From contig JAUCBN010000038.1 in assembly GCA_035048815.1 (NCBI GenBank), forward strand, positions 11,126,001 to 11,190,000: a stretch of DNA of 64,000 nucleotides, given 5' to 3'. Position 1 is the first letter of the stretch, and every line of letters begins with the position of its first letter. This document shows positions 1 to 12,630 of the stretch, one piece after another. Made by a program: the position numbers and the translations under genes. Below the pieces are notes generated by a model that had not been told where the DNA came from, made no database searches, and was given only the letters and a program-made list of their open reading frames with translations. This stretch comes from Abelmoschus esculentus (Eukaryota > Streptophyta > Magnoliopsida > Malvales > Malvaceae).

Positions 1-1308
1 TTGAGATGATAAGGTAAAACAGTTAGAGGATGAGACGTTGATACCTTTTGTGGAGGATATTACTTAGGGTAGACCAACCGAGTATTATTTTGATGATGAT
101 GAAATGTTGTGGTTTAGGGGTCAGATTGTGGTGCCGGATGATGTTGAGTTGAGGTAAACTATTTTGGCAGAAGTACATACTAGTCCGTTTGCTATGCATC
201 CGGGTAGGGTAAAGATATATAGGGATCTTAAAAGTGTATACTTTTGGATTGGTTTAAAGAAAGATGTGACGGAGTCCAAGAAGGATTTTATATGGGTTAT
301 TGTTCATAGATTCTCAAAATATGCACATTTTCTTACCGTGCATATTACGTGTTCTATGGATAAATTGATAGAGTTGTATGTTTTTTAGGTGGTGAAGTTG
401 CAAAGTGTGCCTAAGTTGATCATACCGGATAGAGATACGTGTTTTATCTCTATGTCTTGAGAAAAGTTTGTAGGTTGCTTTGGGTATAAGGTTTAGTTTA
501 GTACTGCTTATCATCCTCGGACAAATGGTCAGTCTGAACGTGTTATTCAGACTTTGGAGGATATGTTGAGGTGTTGCATCATTGAGTTTCAAGGTTCTTG
601 GGAGAAACAATTGCCTTTGGTGGAGTTTGCATATAACAATAGCTCCAAGCGAGTATACAGATGGCACCGTTTGAGGCTTTATACGGGCGTAGGTGTTGTA
701 CACCTTTGTGTTGGAAAGAAGTTGGGCAAAAGTATGTTTCTTTGCCTCAAGTTTTAAAAGGTGCGGATGAGAAGTTTAAGTTTATTTGTGCTAAACTTAA
801 GGAAGCTTCGGATGGGTAGAAGTTATATGCCGATTTAAAGCGCAGAGAGATAGAGTATGCTATTGGAGATAAAGTATTTCTTAAGGTTCTACGTGGAAGA
901 AGGTGTTAAGGTTTGGACGTAGGGGTAAGTTGAGTCCTCGTTTTATTGGGCTGAATGAGTTGTTAGAGTGAATTGGTCTTGTTGTTTCTCGGTTGAGGTT
1001 GCCGGTGGAGTTGAGTTGGATGCACTATGTTTTTCATGTATCGATGCTTCATAAGTATAGTTCAGATCCTTCTCATGTTGTTCTAGTAGAGGAGATTGAG
1101 TTAAGAGCGGATATGAGTTATGAGAAGGAACCAGTGAGGACTTTGGATGTGGATACAAAGGTTCTTCGAGGGAAGACTATAGATTTGGTTAAAGAGCTTT
1201 GGAAACATCGAGGTGTCGAAGAGGCAACTTGGGAGACAAGGAAAAAGAATGGAGGAGCAGTTCCTTACTTATTTGCTTCAGGTGAGAATTTCGAGGACGA
1301 AATTTTCT
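1..1308 (+). pseudogene. Tekay/Del-type Ty3/gypsy pol remnant (integrase to chromodomain tail)
   Basis: Decayed 3' end of a gypsy gag-pol; the left part lies outside the window. Translation shows pieces in the expected order. First comes the integrase N-terminal region (an MHPG-like motif near 195-210). A run resembling the integrase core follows (VHRFSKYAHF near 305). Then comes the [15 protein letters not shown] stretch near 525-570 with the core glutamate, and the AEFAYNNS-like block near 620-650. The C-terminal HVSML and EEATWE blocks lie at 1030-1240, the latter typical of the type II chromodomain tail of Tekay chromoviruses. The CCHH-type zinc-finger segment between the first two pieces is missing (the frame jumps from 'IGLKKDV' to 'TESKKDF'). 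Stops lie at about 66, 155, 386, 459 and 495, and there is at least one frameshift after 640. It is not functional. Confidence 0.85.
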
Positions 1309-1323
1309 TAAAAGGGGGAGAGT
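1309..1323 (+). other. Polypurine tract of the first gypsy element
   Basis: A purine run (AAAGGGGGAGAG) ends just before the TGTAACA that opens the LTR. It sits about 25 bases after the FEDEIF coding tail, the usual Tekay arrangement, and marks the plus-strand primer site. It fixes the element's orientation as plus. Confidence 0.8.
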
Positions 1324-3204
1324 TGTAACATCCCGATTTTAGGGTTAGTAGTTTGGGCTTTAGTCAGGAGAATTCGTTTCAAGTCGAATCGGGTTCTCTG
1401 GCTCGTTATTCCGGGAAAATATAAAATAAAAATATTTTTTATTTGAAAAGTAATAATTTTGGAATACGGTTTAAAAATATTAAAAATATGTTTCCAAAAT
1501 TAAAAGAATGTAATTTAAACTTTAAATTGATTTTTAATTGTGCTTAATTATGCATTAGTGACCAATTTGTAATTTTTGGAAAACAATGGAGGATTTAAGT
1601 TGTAATTTTCAGAAATTATTATTTTTAGTGACTAAATTGGAAAGCAAGCTATACTTAGAATCCTTAGAGGGTCATAAACCCAATTTAATTTTTAAATAAT
1701 GATTTATTCACCAAAATGATTTTTAATTAGTTTATTAAAAGATGATAATCATTTTCTCACTTAACTGCCTATTTTCTCTCCTCTTTTTCTCTCCATTTTC
1801 CTTCATCTATTTTCTTCAATTCCTTGCTGATTTTTCCACCTTTTTCAACAAGAATTACTTCATTTTAATCATCTCTTCATTCTTTACAAAACCTAATCAT
1901 CAATTTTACTAAATCAATAACAATTTGCAAGGAATCAAGAAGAGAAATTCTCATCTTTTTGGTGGATAGATCTCAAAGGTAATTTGCTGGATTTTTAACT
2001 CTTTTCTAAGGTTCTTTATTGAAATTCCCAAGTATTAGCTTGCTAATCTTTGAATGAAACTTAATTTTATGTTTTCAATGCTAGATCTAATGATTTTGTG
2101 AATGTTTTTGTGAAATCTTTTTAGATCTCATTCAATGCTGTAATTAGATAGATTTAATTATGTTATTATGTCAATTAAATGATTAATTGAGTCTTCAATT
2201 GATGGCACATTAATTTAATCTCGGAATAATGCAATTGGTGTTGTTTTAAGGTGATTTTCGGTTGTTTTAGGGACTGTTTTAGGTGTTCTAATGTTGCTGG
2301 AGGTATAAGGATGGTTTAGATGTGTTTTTGGTTCATAATTGAAATGGATTAGATGTTAGATTCATTAGGTTTTGGGATGATGTTGTTCGGATGCGTTTCG
2401 GCTTAGTTTTCGGTATTTTCGGCTAAGTTTTCGGTAGTTTTGTGGAGGTTTGATATGGCTGCTGGTTTGAGCATGTTATGATGTGAATATGCTCTGTTTT
2501 TCATGATGTAGAGGTAGTGCAAGAAGGTGCATAAGTGGCTGGTGCATTGGTATTGCCATCGGAGCATCGGTGAATGCATGTTTTGCTTGTCGGTGAGTGT
2601 TTTTCGGACTTAAAACAAAACATATTGGTACGGTTCTATTTTGGGGACTATGGAAGAGTGTGAAAACTTTCCATAGTTAAAGAGAAAGTAAAGTAAATGT
2701 TTTTGATATATTAACAGGAGCTTCGGCTACATTCGGTAAAGACATTGACGCTGGTAATGCAATGAGATTTTTGGAAATGCATAAACATGATTTTGAATTG
2801 GTGTATGCATGAGATAATTGCTGAAAATGCATGGTTTAAAAAGGCAGACATGGTTAAGGAAAACATGCAAAAATGAATTTGGAATATATGTGGTTAATTG
2901 CCTTCAAATTAAAGGTGCCGTTGGGGATGACTTTCGGTTCATTTGTTGGGCATATTATGGATGCATTATAAGCTGAAAATGAATTGAAATATTATGTGGT
3001 TATTTGCCTTGAAATTGATGGTGCCATTGGGCATGACATTTGGTTCATTTGTGAACATATTATGCATGCATTATGAGCAACAAATTATCATGCACATTTG
3101 ATTATAATATTGTCTTAGTGACACTAACTTTAGATTCGAATATGAATGACATGTCATTAGGATTGTCTTAAGTGCACTATAAATATTATTGAGAATAAAG
3201 AATA

Positions 3205-3420
3205 TTGCCTACACATAACAACGGTGACTTCGTGTCCAATCGTGCGTGGTAGAACCGCCTACACGTAACAAGTGTGACTATATGTCCAATCGTACGTGGT
3301 AGTGCTATAATGGTGACTTCGTGTCATATCAATGGTGACTTCGTGTTATGTCAATGGTGACTTCTTGTCATGTCAATGGTGACCTGGTTTCATGTCAATT
3401 GTGACTTTGTGTCATGAGGA
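3205..3420 (+). repeat. Minisatellite, ~21-bp unit CAATGGTGACTTCGTGTCATG
   Basis: The phrase GGTGACTTCGTGTC recurs. First come two longer units (3220-3300) that also share 'CCAATCGT-CGTGGTAG'. Then about five copies of a 21-bp unit follow in 3310-3418, with one or two changes each. It lies inside the LTR, has no ORF and is of unknown role. Confidence 0.8.
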
Positions 3421-4155
3421 GACTAATGGTCTCTAACAATGGATCCGTGTATTCGGTGAACTTAAGGTTCACAATAATTGATCACTAGAAAACCAATATG
3501 CGTACATGGATTAAAAGAGAATATTGTACATCATTCAAAAAATGTATTGATAATGTTGAACATACTTAAGAAAGTGATTTGATATTATAGACATGAACGT
3601 GGAATGTTAAGCATGCATGTTTTAATGATGCATTGCAAACTATGGTTTCATTAAGGTTTTAAATAGATGCATTGATGATCTTGTGTAGAGCTTCCTCACT
3701 AAGCATGTTTGCTTAGGCTCTCTTTTCATCCTTGCAGAAAAATAAAGGCACTCGGAACTACATTCGGAGCAAGGAAACCAAGGGGAAAAGTTACTTCAAA
3801 TTCGGTATGTTTTGACAAATAAGTTGGGGCTTGACAATGTGTAAACTCAACCTATGTGAGGAGTGTGAACTTGATTTTGGTTTATATTGAAATATGACTT
3901 ATGTTGCTTGATTGTTAATTGGAACTATGGTGATGTTTGGATTGTTGAAGCATGTACTTGCATGATCGTTATGTTTTTAATCATGTTCTAGGTAGCATAC
4001 CTATAGTTTGCTTGATTTTCTTGACGTTGATAATCATGTGTTATATGTTGTTATTTATGCTTAGGATTAATGCAAATAGTTAATAATAATTGACGGTTGT
4101 GTTTGAGCCGATGATGTTCACTTACTGTGATGGAATTTTTAGGTTCCAGACCTAA

Positions 4156-4345
4156 AGTTTCGAAACCTTAGGGAAGGTTTCGAAACCATTGCCAAACAGT
4201 TTCGAAACCTTCAGAAAGGTTTCGAAACCTTGCAGGCAATCTCAATTCTGGAAAGTTACTGGATACGAAAAGTTTCAAAACCTTCAGGGAAGTTTCGAAA
4301 CCTTTTACAAAAAGTTTCGAAACCTTTATGGAAGGTTTCGAAACC
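4156..4345 (+). repeat. Cluster of GGTTTCGAAACC palindromes
   Basis: Eight copies of (A/G)GTTTCGAAACC, one with a single change to TTTCAAAA, are packed into 190 bases at spacings of about 18-30. GGTTTCGAAACC is a perfect 12-bp palindrome. The cluster lies near the 3' side of the first LTR. The two overlapping short ORFs across it are repeat translations, not genes. Confidence 0.9.
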
Positions 4346-5041
4346 TTTGGCTGCTAGAAATTGCATTTTAGTCCCGAATATCTTTCTTTGTTCAATTAGG
4401 ATATCTATAGATGTTATTTTGAGCTGAAGTTTCACATGGATGCATAAAGTTGATTTAATTTCAAGATGACTAACTCAATTTGGAAGAAGTCCTTATAATC
4501 TAAAAGATTTACATTTTGATCCCTAACTTAGTGAAACATGCAATTGATGAAGTTAGAATGCTCCGTTTGACTTGAAACTTTTCGTGTGGGATACTCGTAT
4601 GTTTAATTGAACTTTGATGAAAAGAATTTCTACTTTGTTATTAGAATTTAAAAGTTTTACGTTTTAGTCCTTAATTTACTTAAGTGTTTAATCGGATGTT
4701 TGTTTATGATCGGATTGTTTCCGTTAATGCCTTGTATGAGACCTTGACATGTAGGAATACAATTATGCATCTAGAAGAAAAAAATATAACGGTTTTAGAG
4801 TTGTTTATCGAATCGAAACCTTCTCGAGTTTGGTTTGATATTCCCCGTGTAACCCATTAGTGTCGGTTCCGTCCAGGTCGGACTAAGGGGGTTATAATCT
4901 AATTAAAGCATATAGATAAGATAAAAAGGAAAATTTTATTTTAAGGGTTGTTTATCGGGGCGAATTTCTAGATTAACCTCGGTATTCTCCGTATAACTCG
5001 TTCGAGTCGGATGATGTCTAGACTAAGCCGAGGGGGGTACA

Positions 5042-6813
5042 TTTAATTAAGAATTCGAATATATTTTAAAGACCTCAATATTCTATGGTAATTAAGCGTC
5101 CGAACCGCTACCACTACGACTGATACAACTCTTGCTTACGACCGAATATTGAGATATCGCGTTTGGTGTTTAATCTAGTGTAGCTTAAACAAAATTAACA
5201 AACAATAAGATATATAATACAAATGCATGGATAAGAGTAGGACACAAAATGAAAGTCAATCTAAATATAACAAACATAATAATGTATGAACGAATAAATA
5301 AGGATCAAATAAAATAAAATGAAAAACTGAAGGGACTGAAAAGAAAAAAACAATGACTCTAAATGACTGAAATGATTAAAAAATAAAATTTGAAGCCAAA
5401 TTGAGAGAGGAAAGGAAAAGGAATTTCGAAATCAGTGACCAAATATGAAAATGAAAAAATTCGATGACCACATTAAAAGAGGAAATAATCTGAAATGATT
5501 ACAGTGACTAAAATGTAAAACACATTAAAATTGTAGGGTTCACAAAAAGTGTTTTCTCCATACGGATGGATTTATGATGAGAATAACCCAACTTTGAAAG
5601 AGGGACCGGGTATAAAGCATAAATGAAAAATTAAAAAACAAATCTTCCTCTCATTTTTCGTTAGATAGAAAACAAAATAACCAAGAATCTTCTCCCTGGT
5701 TCTTCTGGGTTTCCTAAAAAATTAAGAACATATGAATGTTCTTTTGGGAAAATCTAGAAAGTACAATCTAAAATGAGAATATCATCTCATTTTTTAGAAA
5801 ACATTATGCCGGTCACTACGAACGATGGCAGACGAGTTTCAAACCCAATTCACCCTCCTTTTTTTAGATTAAAAATCGAAACAAAACCGTTCTCATCTTT
5901 CTTTTCGAAAATCGAAAATAAAAAATGCTTTAGAAGATTCAAAAGGGGTGAAACAAAAGAAAAAATGAACGAGGCTCCTCATTTTCTGATTCCCCTTTTA
6001 ACGGCACGGTGGCCTTAGGATTATCATCGAAAATGGAACGTCATCATCAAAGACACCCTCAGACAAACATAAGTAGAAAGATAATAAAAATAACACTTTC
6101 CTATTTTCTCTATATCTATTGCATACGAAAGAAAATACCTTTGAAAGGTTTTTTGCTCTCTATTAATTTCTAGTTTTTCCGAATAGGATTACAATGTTTA
6201 GGTTTTTTTCTTTTATAACCCTCTTTCTTATATTTTTTATTTAAAATGAAAATATAAAACCGTCTGATTTTTGTTGGTTGTTGACATTGTCCTTTTGGTT
6301 TTATCCAAGTAATTCTGATTTGCATGTTGGAAATTTCTGTAAAATTGGTATGGTTTTAACATTTTGTCGTTTCTTTTCTTGCATGCATGATCACCGAAGT
6401 ATAAAAAACACCATCGAAAAAAGGACATCGGACAGTGATCTCGGAGTCTAAGAGCCGATAGGCATTCAAAAAGTCATAAATGTGCATGACATGCGCGTGG
6501 GCAATTGAGTGGTCAGCACGTGCTGCGCGTGAAGGATCCAGAATATTCTTCGATTGATCATGGTTGTTGAATCAAAGGGACAGATCTAACAACTCAAGAT
6601 CGGCCGCGTATAACGAAATTAGGGATTAGGGTTTTCTGGTGTAATGGTTATCAGATTAAGTTTGGTTTGGGCTCGAACGGGTTGGGTTGTAATTAAAAAA
6701 CATGGGCTTCTATTGTGTTTTGAATATATATGGATTGCATAATAACATGGACTTTTATTTTATCTGTTTGATTTTTTATTTAATTATTATTTATGTTTTA
6801 TTTTATATATAAT
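5042..6813 (+). mobile_element. Old Tat-like LTR remnant, interrupted at 6813
   Basis: No gene is seen. The segment follows the same sequence plan as the better Tat LTR at 6814-9873. It has an AT-rich stretch with 'ATGCATGG' phrases (5220), a CATGATCACCGAAG block (6385), a short GC-rich 'CACGTG/GCGCGTG' block (6490-6530), 'GATTAGGGTTTT' (6624) and 'GGGCT..GGGTTGGG' runs (6670). I read it as a diverged LTR of a related element into which the Tat element at 6814 inserted. The similarity was judged by eye and is weak in places. Confidence 0.45.
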
Positions 6814-9800
6814 TGTAGCGACCCTAAATTTCTTAAAATAATTGTGTCAAAAAAAAAGGAAAAGGGGGGTCACTAGTGGAATTGAAATTAGAGTTTGAAA
6901 AGTAGAATTTAAAGATTTGGATTTGAAATAAAATTTTGGGGAAATTTAGAAAATTAGGATTTGAAAATTAAAAATTAGGTTTTTAAATTGTGTTCAAAAC
7001 TTGGGAATGTTGAAAAAATTTGAAATCTAGGGTTCTTTTAAAAAAATAAATTGGAAAGTTAAAATTAGGAATTTGAGATTTAAAAAGAAATTTTAGATTG
7101 AAAAGGAAAATTTTGAAATTAGGGATTTTAAAAAGGGTTGGAGTCGCCACCGGCCACTTTGGTAGGTCGGACACCGTATAAACCAGAGATTCGAAATGGT
7201 TTAGGTTCGAGAGTCGATTACGCTTTTAAAACGGTATTTAGCGTTAAAAAACTGCCCAAAAATTGACACCTCTATCACAATAAACCGCATAATAATTTCG
7301 GAATTTTTATTTTAAAGTGACATTTAAATTAATGTTTGTTTAAATATTCTAATTAAGTTTTATTTTTACCGTGTCTTTATTAGAAGGCAACGCGTACACC
7401 GCGACCACAATGTTGAAACACAGGCCGACCCGTTATGACCGAATAAAGACATAAATATAGGTTCATTAATTATGGAGTGATATGTCGTAAGCAAAATAAA
7501 ACATAATGCATGTTACAATATACAAAAATTACATTCGTATACAAATTATAAGCATAAGAGAAAAGTGCATGGTAAAATGAAATATGTATAAACATGAAGC
7601 TAAACATGCAAAAGTAAACAATGTGACAAAAATAAATATGCCACATTATAAAAGAGAAGTAAAACTATACACAAAACAATATGAATTTACATCATGATGA
7701 ATACCACTAAACATGCATGTAAGACGAACAAATTATGACTAACTGAGTTAATTAAGATACAAAAAAGATAATCTAAAGACACAAGACTGGGCAAAAACTA
7801 AAGCATGTACAAACTTAAATATGAAAAGTAATCAAAGGGAATAACTTGTAAAAAATGCTAATGCATGTAAAACAAATTAAAAGACAATGCATGACATAAA
7901 ATAAATACATGGCAAAAACTAGAAGCATGTGCAAATAAGAATGCAATAGAATTAGAAGCATAAATAATAAGAATGCTTGAAACAATATTTACATGAAACA
8001 TGGAGATAATGAAAAAAATAAATAAACATACTAATACTATAAATAAATCAATATGAGTAAATATAAAATAAATAAAATAAAATAAAATAAAATAAAAGAG
8101 ATTAAAAAGAAAGGAAATAAAAAACACTGTAAATGACTGAATTGAAAAGGGAACTAAAATCTGGAGGACCGGAAGGGTGATTTAACCAAGGAGGAGGGTT
8201 TAAAATCAAACTTCCAGACACGGAGGTACCCCAAACTAATTAAGCCATTTGAAAATAACCGGATTTGTCCAAATCAGGACAAAAATGAAAGGTTTTGAAA
8301 ATGTGGAGGAACTGAGGACATGATAACCCTTACATAGAGGGATTTAATGAGGTTAATAACCCATTTTTAAAATATTGGCTAAGTATAAAACACAAACACA
8401 TGATTAAATCCAATCTTTTTCATTATTTTTCTTCAAAAACTCAAAACAAAACCATATTTCCCTCTAAACTGTTCTTCCAAACCCAGATGAACACGATGTA
8501 CATTCATCACTAAACCCAGAAAACTTACCACTTTTTCAGAATCCGGTGGGCCTCCACCGTGAAAACCAGTTTTCAGCCACTGTGAACGCTTCCATAATCT
8601 CCCCTTTTCGAAACCCAAAAACCAAAAATCATTTCAGATCGTCTGATTTCCTCTCTGATTTGGTTGTAACGCCTTTGATTCTCTCTAAAAAATGTTGGCA
8701 TTTTTGTACGAATGGTTCTGGAATTTTCTGAATTGTCCCCTGAAATCGTTGTAATGGTTGTAATGCTCAATACGAATCCTGACATTGTTTTTTTGTTGTT
8801 TTGCATGAGTCATCACCGAAGAAGGATGATTAGAGGCCACTGGCGATGAGGGAAGCGAACGGTCTCCAAGCAATCGAAAGGTCGGGTGTGTGCCACGCAC
8901 GCGCGCGTAGGTAGATGAATGGTTGACGCGTGGCACGTGGGAGACCTAGAAGGTTCTTCCTCCATTTAACGTGGACTATTAGATCAGATCTGATCTAACA
9001 GCCACGATGTGGCTGCACAAATAAACCAATGATGTTAGCTTGATTATCAAATTAGGGTTTTTAATTGGTATTCGGGTTTGGGCTAATGTATGTGGGCTTT
9101 GTATATTATTTTCGGGATTAGTTAATTAAGTTTAGATCTGTTGTAATATTATTTGGGTCATGTATATTATTTAATGTGTATTTGGGCTAACAATAAAATG
9201 GGTTTTTATTATGAGTTTATTTAATTAAAGGGCTTTTATTTATTATTTGTTTACAATATAAATATGATAATAATAATAATATAAAAATAATAAACTTGTA
9301 ATAGAAACGAAAATGAAAATAAATAGATAACAAAAACATATATATACGAGATAAAAAGGAAAATAGTAATCATAAATAAATATATTATTTTTTGGGTTTT
9401 GTTTATATATAATAATAAAATTAAAATAAGATAAAAAGGATAATAATACTTATATTTACAGTCAATGAAAAACAAATTAATGTATATAATGTTTTTGTAT
9501 TTTTTTTAGAATATAAGAAGAAAAAGATATGTACATGTGTATGCTTGAACAACTGAAGATATTAGCATAATAACATATGTATTTTGGTTTTTGAAAAGGG
9601 TTATAAAGAGAAATAACGGTATTTACAAACAAAAAGAAAATATTTATGATAGTTTTTTATTTTTTCTTTAAAACAAACAAAATTTAAAAGGATAGTAATT
9701 AATATTAATAATAATAATAAAATGAAGTTAAAACAAAATGTAAAAGAGAATAAAATGCACAATATAATAATATATTTTGATTGATTTTTTAATAATAACC

Positions 9801-9873
9801 ATAAGCACGTTTTTCAAATTTAGAATAAAAATTAAAATCAGGTTTAGCACCCCGGATAAAATTAATGATTACA
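6814..9873 (-). mobile_element. 3' LTR (left) of the Tat-type element
   Basis: Plus-strand boundaries are TGTAGCG at 6814 and GATTACA at 9873, the latter abutting the polypurine tract. It carries the phrase GAGTCGCCACCGGCCAC (7140-7157), which recurs in the other Tat LTR at 59946. The half from about 8500 to 9873 aligns with the right LTR (26490-28303). Relative to that copy it lacks about 420 bases between 'ATCATTTCA' and 'GTCTGATTTCC' (near 8638), including the TATA-bearing core promoter. No gene is seen. Confidence 0.75.
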
Positions 9874-9885
9874 GTTGCCCCTCTT
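9874..9885 (-). other. Polypurine tract of the Tat-type element
   Basis: On the minus strand this reads AAGAGGGGCAAC directly before TGTAAT of the 3' LTR, the arrangement usual in Tat/Ogre elements. The same GTTGCCCCTCTT (plus strand) adjoins the other Tat LTR at 61761. Confidence 0.8.
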
Positions 9886-10329
9886 GGCTTATCGTTGTAA
9901 AACAATGATGAAGCAAAGATAATAAGCACTAATTTTATCCGACTTTCCTGTTTGAAGACCCTGATCTGAAAGCCCTTTCTCCACAATTTCGATAGCCCTT
10001 CTATCCCTTGAAACTCTGGTAAGCTTTGCCACGAGCAATATCTCAACTTAAGATCACCTACACACATAAAAAGAGAAATTTAAGAAGCGGATTTTAATTC
10101 CCTTATTTAAACATTTTGAGCAAATTTAAAGGTTCTGAGCTATGGGTTCTCTCTCTATGAAACATTAAGCTTTAAATTGTTTGAAATGTTGGTCCTTCCT
10201 ATATAGAATCAGTCTTTAAAAATCTTCGAGCCTTTCCTATATAAAGCTCTTTACAACATCTTTGACTTGAGTTTCTCCTAAATGAAACCCTAAATCTGAA
10301 ATGTTGATGATGCTCTGATTTTTTATTAT

Positions 10330-10800
10330 TGCAACATCTGACGGTCCCTCGCTTTGAGCGTATACCATGAAGCACGACCCCCTCTTCGGGCGTATGTCAT
10401 ATTAAACGGTCCCTCTCTTCGAGTGTATACCGTGGTGGGCGACCCCTCTCTTCAAGCGTATGTCGCAAAACATGACCTCCTTCTTCAGGCGTATGTCATA
10501 GTGAATGGTCCCTCTCTTCGAGCATATACCGTGGTGGACGACCCCTCTTTTCGAGCGTATATCATAAAACATAACCCCCTTCTTTAGGCGTATATCATAG
10601 TGAACGGTCCCTCTCTTCGAGCGTATACCGTGGTGGGCAACCCCTCTCTTCGAGCGTATATTACAAAATATGACCCTTTCTTCAGGCGTATATCATAGTG
10701 AACAGTCTCTCTTCGAGCGTATACTGTAGTAGGCAACCCCTCTCTTCGAGCGTATGTCGCAAAACATGACCCCCTTCTTCAAGAGTATGTCATAGTAAAT
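10330..10800 (-). repeat. Minisatellite, ~100-bp unit built from three ~33-bp subunits
   Basis: The phrases CTCTTCGAGCGTAT, GTGGTGGGCGACCCC and CTTCTTCAGGCGTATGTCATAGTGAA repeat in order about 4.5 times at roughly 100-bp spacing. All subunits share CTTC(G/A)(A/G)GCGTAT, so the 100-bp unit arose from a 33-bp one. It lies between gag and the 3' LTR of the Tat-type element, a region known to accumulate tandem repeats in this lineage. The 77-aa plus-strand ORF across it is a repeat translation. Confidence 0.85.
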
Positions 10801-11429
10801 TATTTTGGTGAAAAGTGATATCTTTCCTAGAGGCTTTGCACAAAAAAACTTGTTCTTTGAGGTTGAGGAACACCAATATGGTATACTGGTTTCTGATTCA
10901 AAGTGATCCCGTTTCGAGGTTGTTGTTGGTTGCATTAATTTTTGGTCCTGTTATATAAGAAATCCTTGTTGGTCTTTGTACATTCTCGATTAGTCGTCCT
11001 CGACTGTCTCTTGACCCCCTTTTTATCTTCTTCCTCTTCTTCTTATTCTTCTTCTTCGTTGTTTTCTTCTTCTTTTTCACTTTTGCATTCTTTGTCTTTC
11101 TTTTCTTCCTTTTTCTTTTCTTTTTCTTTTCTTTTCGTTTTTTCTTTCTCTCCTCTTTTTTCTTTTTCTCTTTCTTTTCATTCTTCTTTTTCTTCTCTTC
11201 TTCTTCTCTTTCATTTCATTTTTCTTCTCTTTCTCTTTTTTTCTCTAATATCCTGAATATCTTATAAAAATATCGATTCCTGATAGTCTTTTCTCATATT
11301 TTTTTCTCTTTTTCTCTCTTTTTCTTTTTCCTTTTTAATTACTTTTTTCTCTCTTTTTCTTTTTCTCATTTCTTTGTTCTTTCTTTTTTGTCTCTTTTTT
11401 CTTTCTTTTTTTCTTTCTTCTTTTTTTTC

Positions 11430-11790
11430 AAACATCCTTAAGGAAGCATCGAGTTAAAAAGTAATTCATCTTGAGAAAAACATCCTTAAGAAAGGATTTA
11501 ACATCATTAAGAAAATATTTTATTTAGAAATCTTGTTTTGAGAAAAACATCCTTAAGGAAGGATTAAGTTAAGAAACTTGCTTTGAGAAAAGCATCCATA
11601 AGAAAGGATCAATTCGAGAAATCTGCTTTAAGAAAAGCATCCTGAAGAAAGAATTAAGTTATGAAACTTTCTTTGAGAAAAGCATCCTTAAGAAAGGATC
11701 AAACTAAGAAGTTTGTTTTGAGGAAAATATCCTTAAGAAATGATTAAACTAAGAAAATGCATCCTTAAGAAAGGATCAAGTCTGAAGTTC
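11430..11790 (-). repeat. Minisatellite, ~45-bp unit with a small inverted repeat
   Basis: About eight units of the form CATCCTTAAGAAAGGATC, then AAACTAAGAA(A/G)TTTG, then TTTGAGAAAA, follow one another at 44-48-bp steps. The ATCCTT...AAGGAT arms are complementary, so each unit can fold into a short hairpin. Confidence 0.85.
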
Positions 11791-12499
11791 AAATATAAAG
11801 TGGTATCTTGCTTAAAGAATAACTGAATATCTCATAGAAAGGTGGTATCTAACTTTAGAGAATACCTAATATTTTATCTAGATGTCTCGATATTTGATTG
11901 CCTTGACACACAAAAAGCTTGTTGCCCCTAAATAACTAGAGGTTGGAAGGCTTTTCATGACTTAGGATTCTTTGTTGAGATCCATCTCTCTTCTCATAGA
12001 ACTGTAGATCAAATCTTTAATCAATCTTCAAAATTTATGTTTAAAAATGAGCAAAATGCAATGATAAAATGAATTAGAATACTCGTAATGCATGGATGTC
12101 TAACCTAAATGATGCATGAGTGTTATTTTTTCCTTTTTTTGATTCTTCTTCTCTTCTTTTTCTTTTTTTCATGAGTGTTGAGATCCATCTCCCTTTTTTT
12201 CTTCTTTTTTTCTTTTCGTTTTTCTTTTCTCTTTCTCTTGTTCTTCTTTCTTTTCTTTTTTCTTTTTGTTTTCCTCTTCCTCTTCTTCTTTTTCTTTTGT
12301 TTTTTTTCTTTTTTCTTTACTTTTTTCTTTCCTTTTTCTTTTCATTCTTTTTCTCCTTTCCTCTTTCTCATATTGTCTACAGTCAAACAAATCCACGGAC
12401 TCATGATTTTTCTAGACTTGTTTCTTCTTCAATGAGTTATAGATCAAGTTTCTGATCCATCTTCAGAATTTCTGTTTAAAATGTACAAAATGCAATGAT

Positions 12500-12630
12500 G
12501 GAATGAAATAGGAATGCTAATGATGCATGAATACCTAGCCTAAATGATGCATGAACATTTAACCTACATTATGCATGAATGTTTAAACTAAATAATACAT
12601 GAATATTTAACCTAAACGATGCATGAATAT
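12500..12630 (-). repeat. Minisatellite, ~28-bp unit with ATGATGCATGAA
   Basis: Five units built on (A)TGATGCATGAATATTTAACCTAAA follow one another. Copies vary by one to four bases. A further related copy lies at 12080-12120. Non-coding. Confidence 0.75.

Larger units (their letters stand above)
1324..5041 (+). mobile_element. 3' LTR of the first Tekay-type element
   Basis: The LTR begins TGTAACATCCCG directly after the polypurine tract. The 3' end is uncertain. One candidate end is the mutated GGGGGTTATA at 4896. Another is GGGGGGTACA at 5041. The last 100-150 bases look duplicated: 4800-4896 and 4935-5041 share the order 'GTTGTTTATCG, CGGTATTC, GTATAAC, GACTAAG, GGGGG'. The LTR is long (about 3.6-3.7 kb), AT-rich and non-coding. 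It contains a roughly 110-bp tandem duplication at about 2885-3085, a 21-bp minisatellite at 3310-3420 and a palindrome cluster at 4156-4345. No host gene is seen in it. The partner 5' LTR is outside the window, so target-site duplications cannot be tested. Confidence 0.7.

Noticed and set aside
12120..12455. F/L/S-rich 111-codon ORF and the K/E-rich ORF opposite
   Set aside because: Both are translations of a CT-rich tract with no complexity; similar ORFs occur at each pyrimidine tract.
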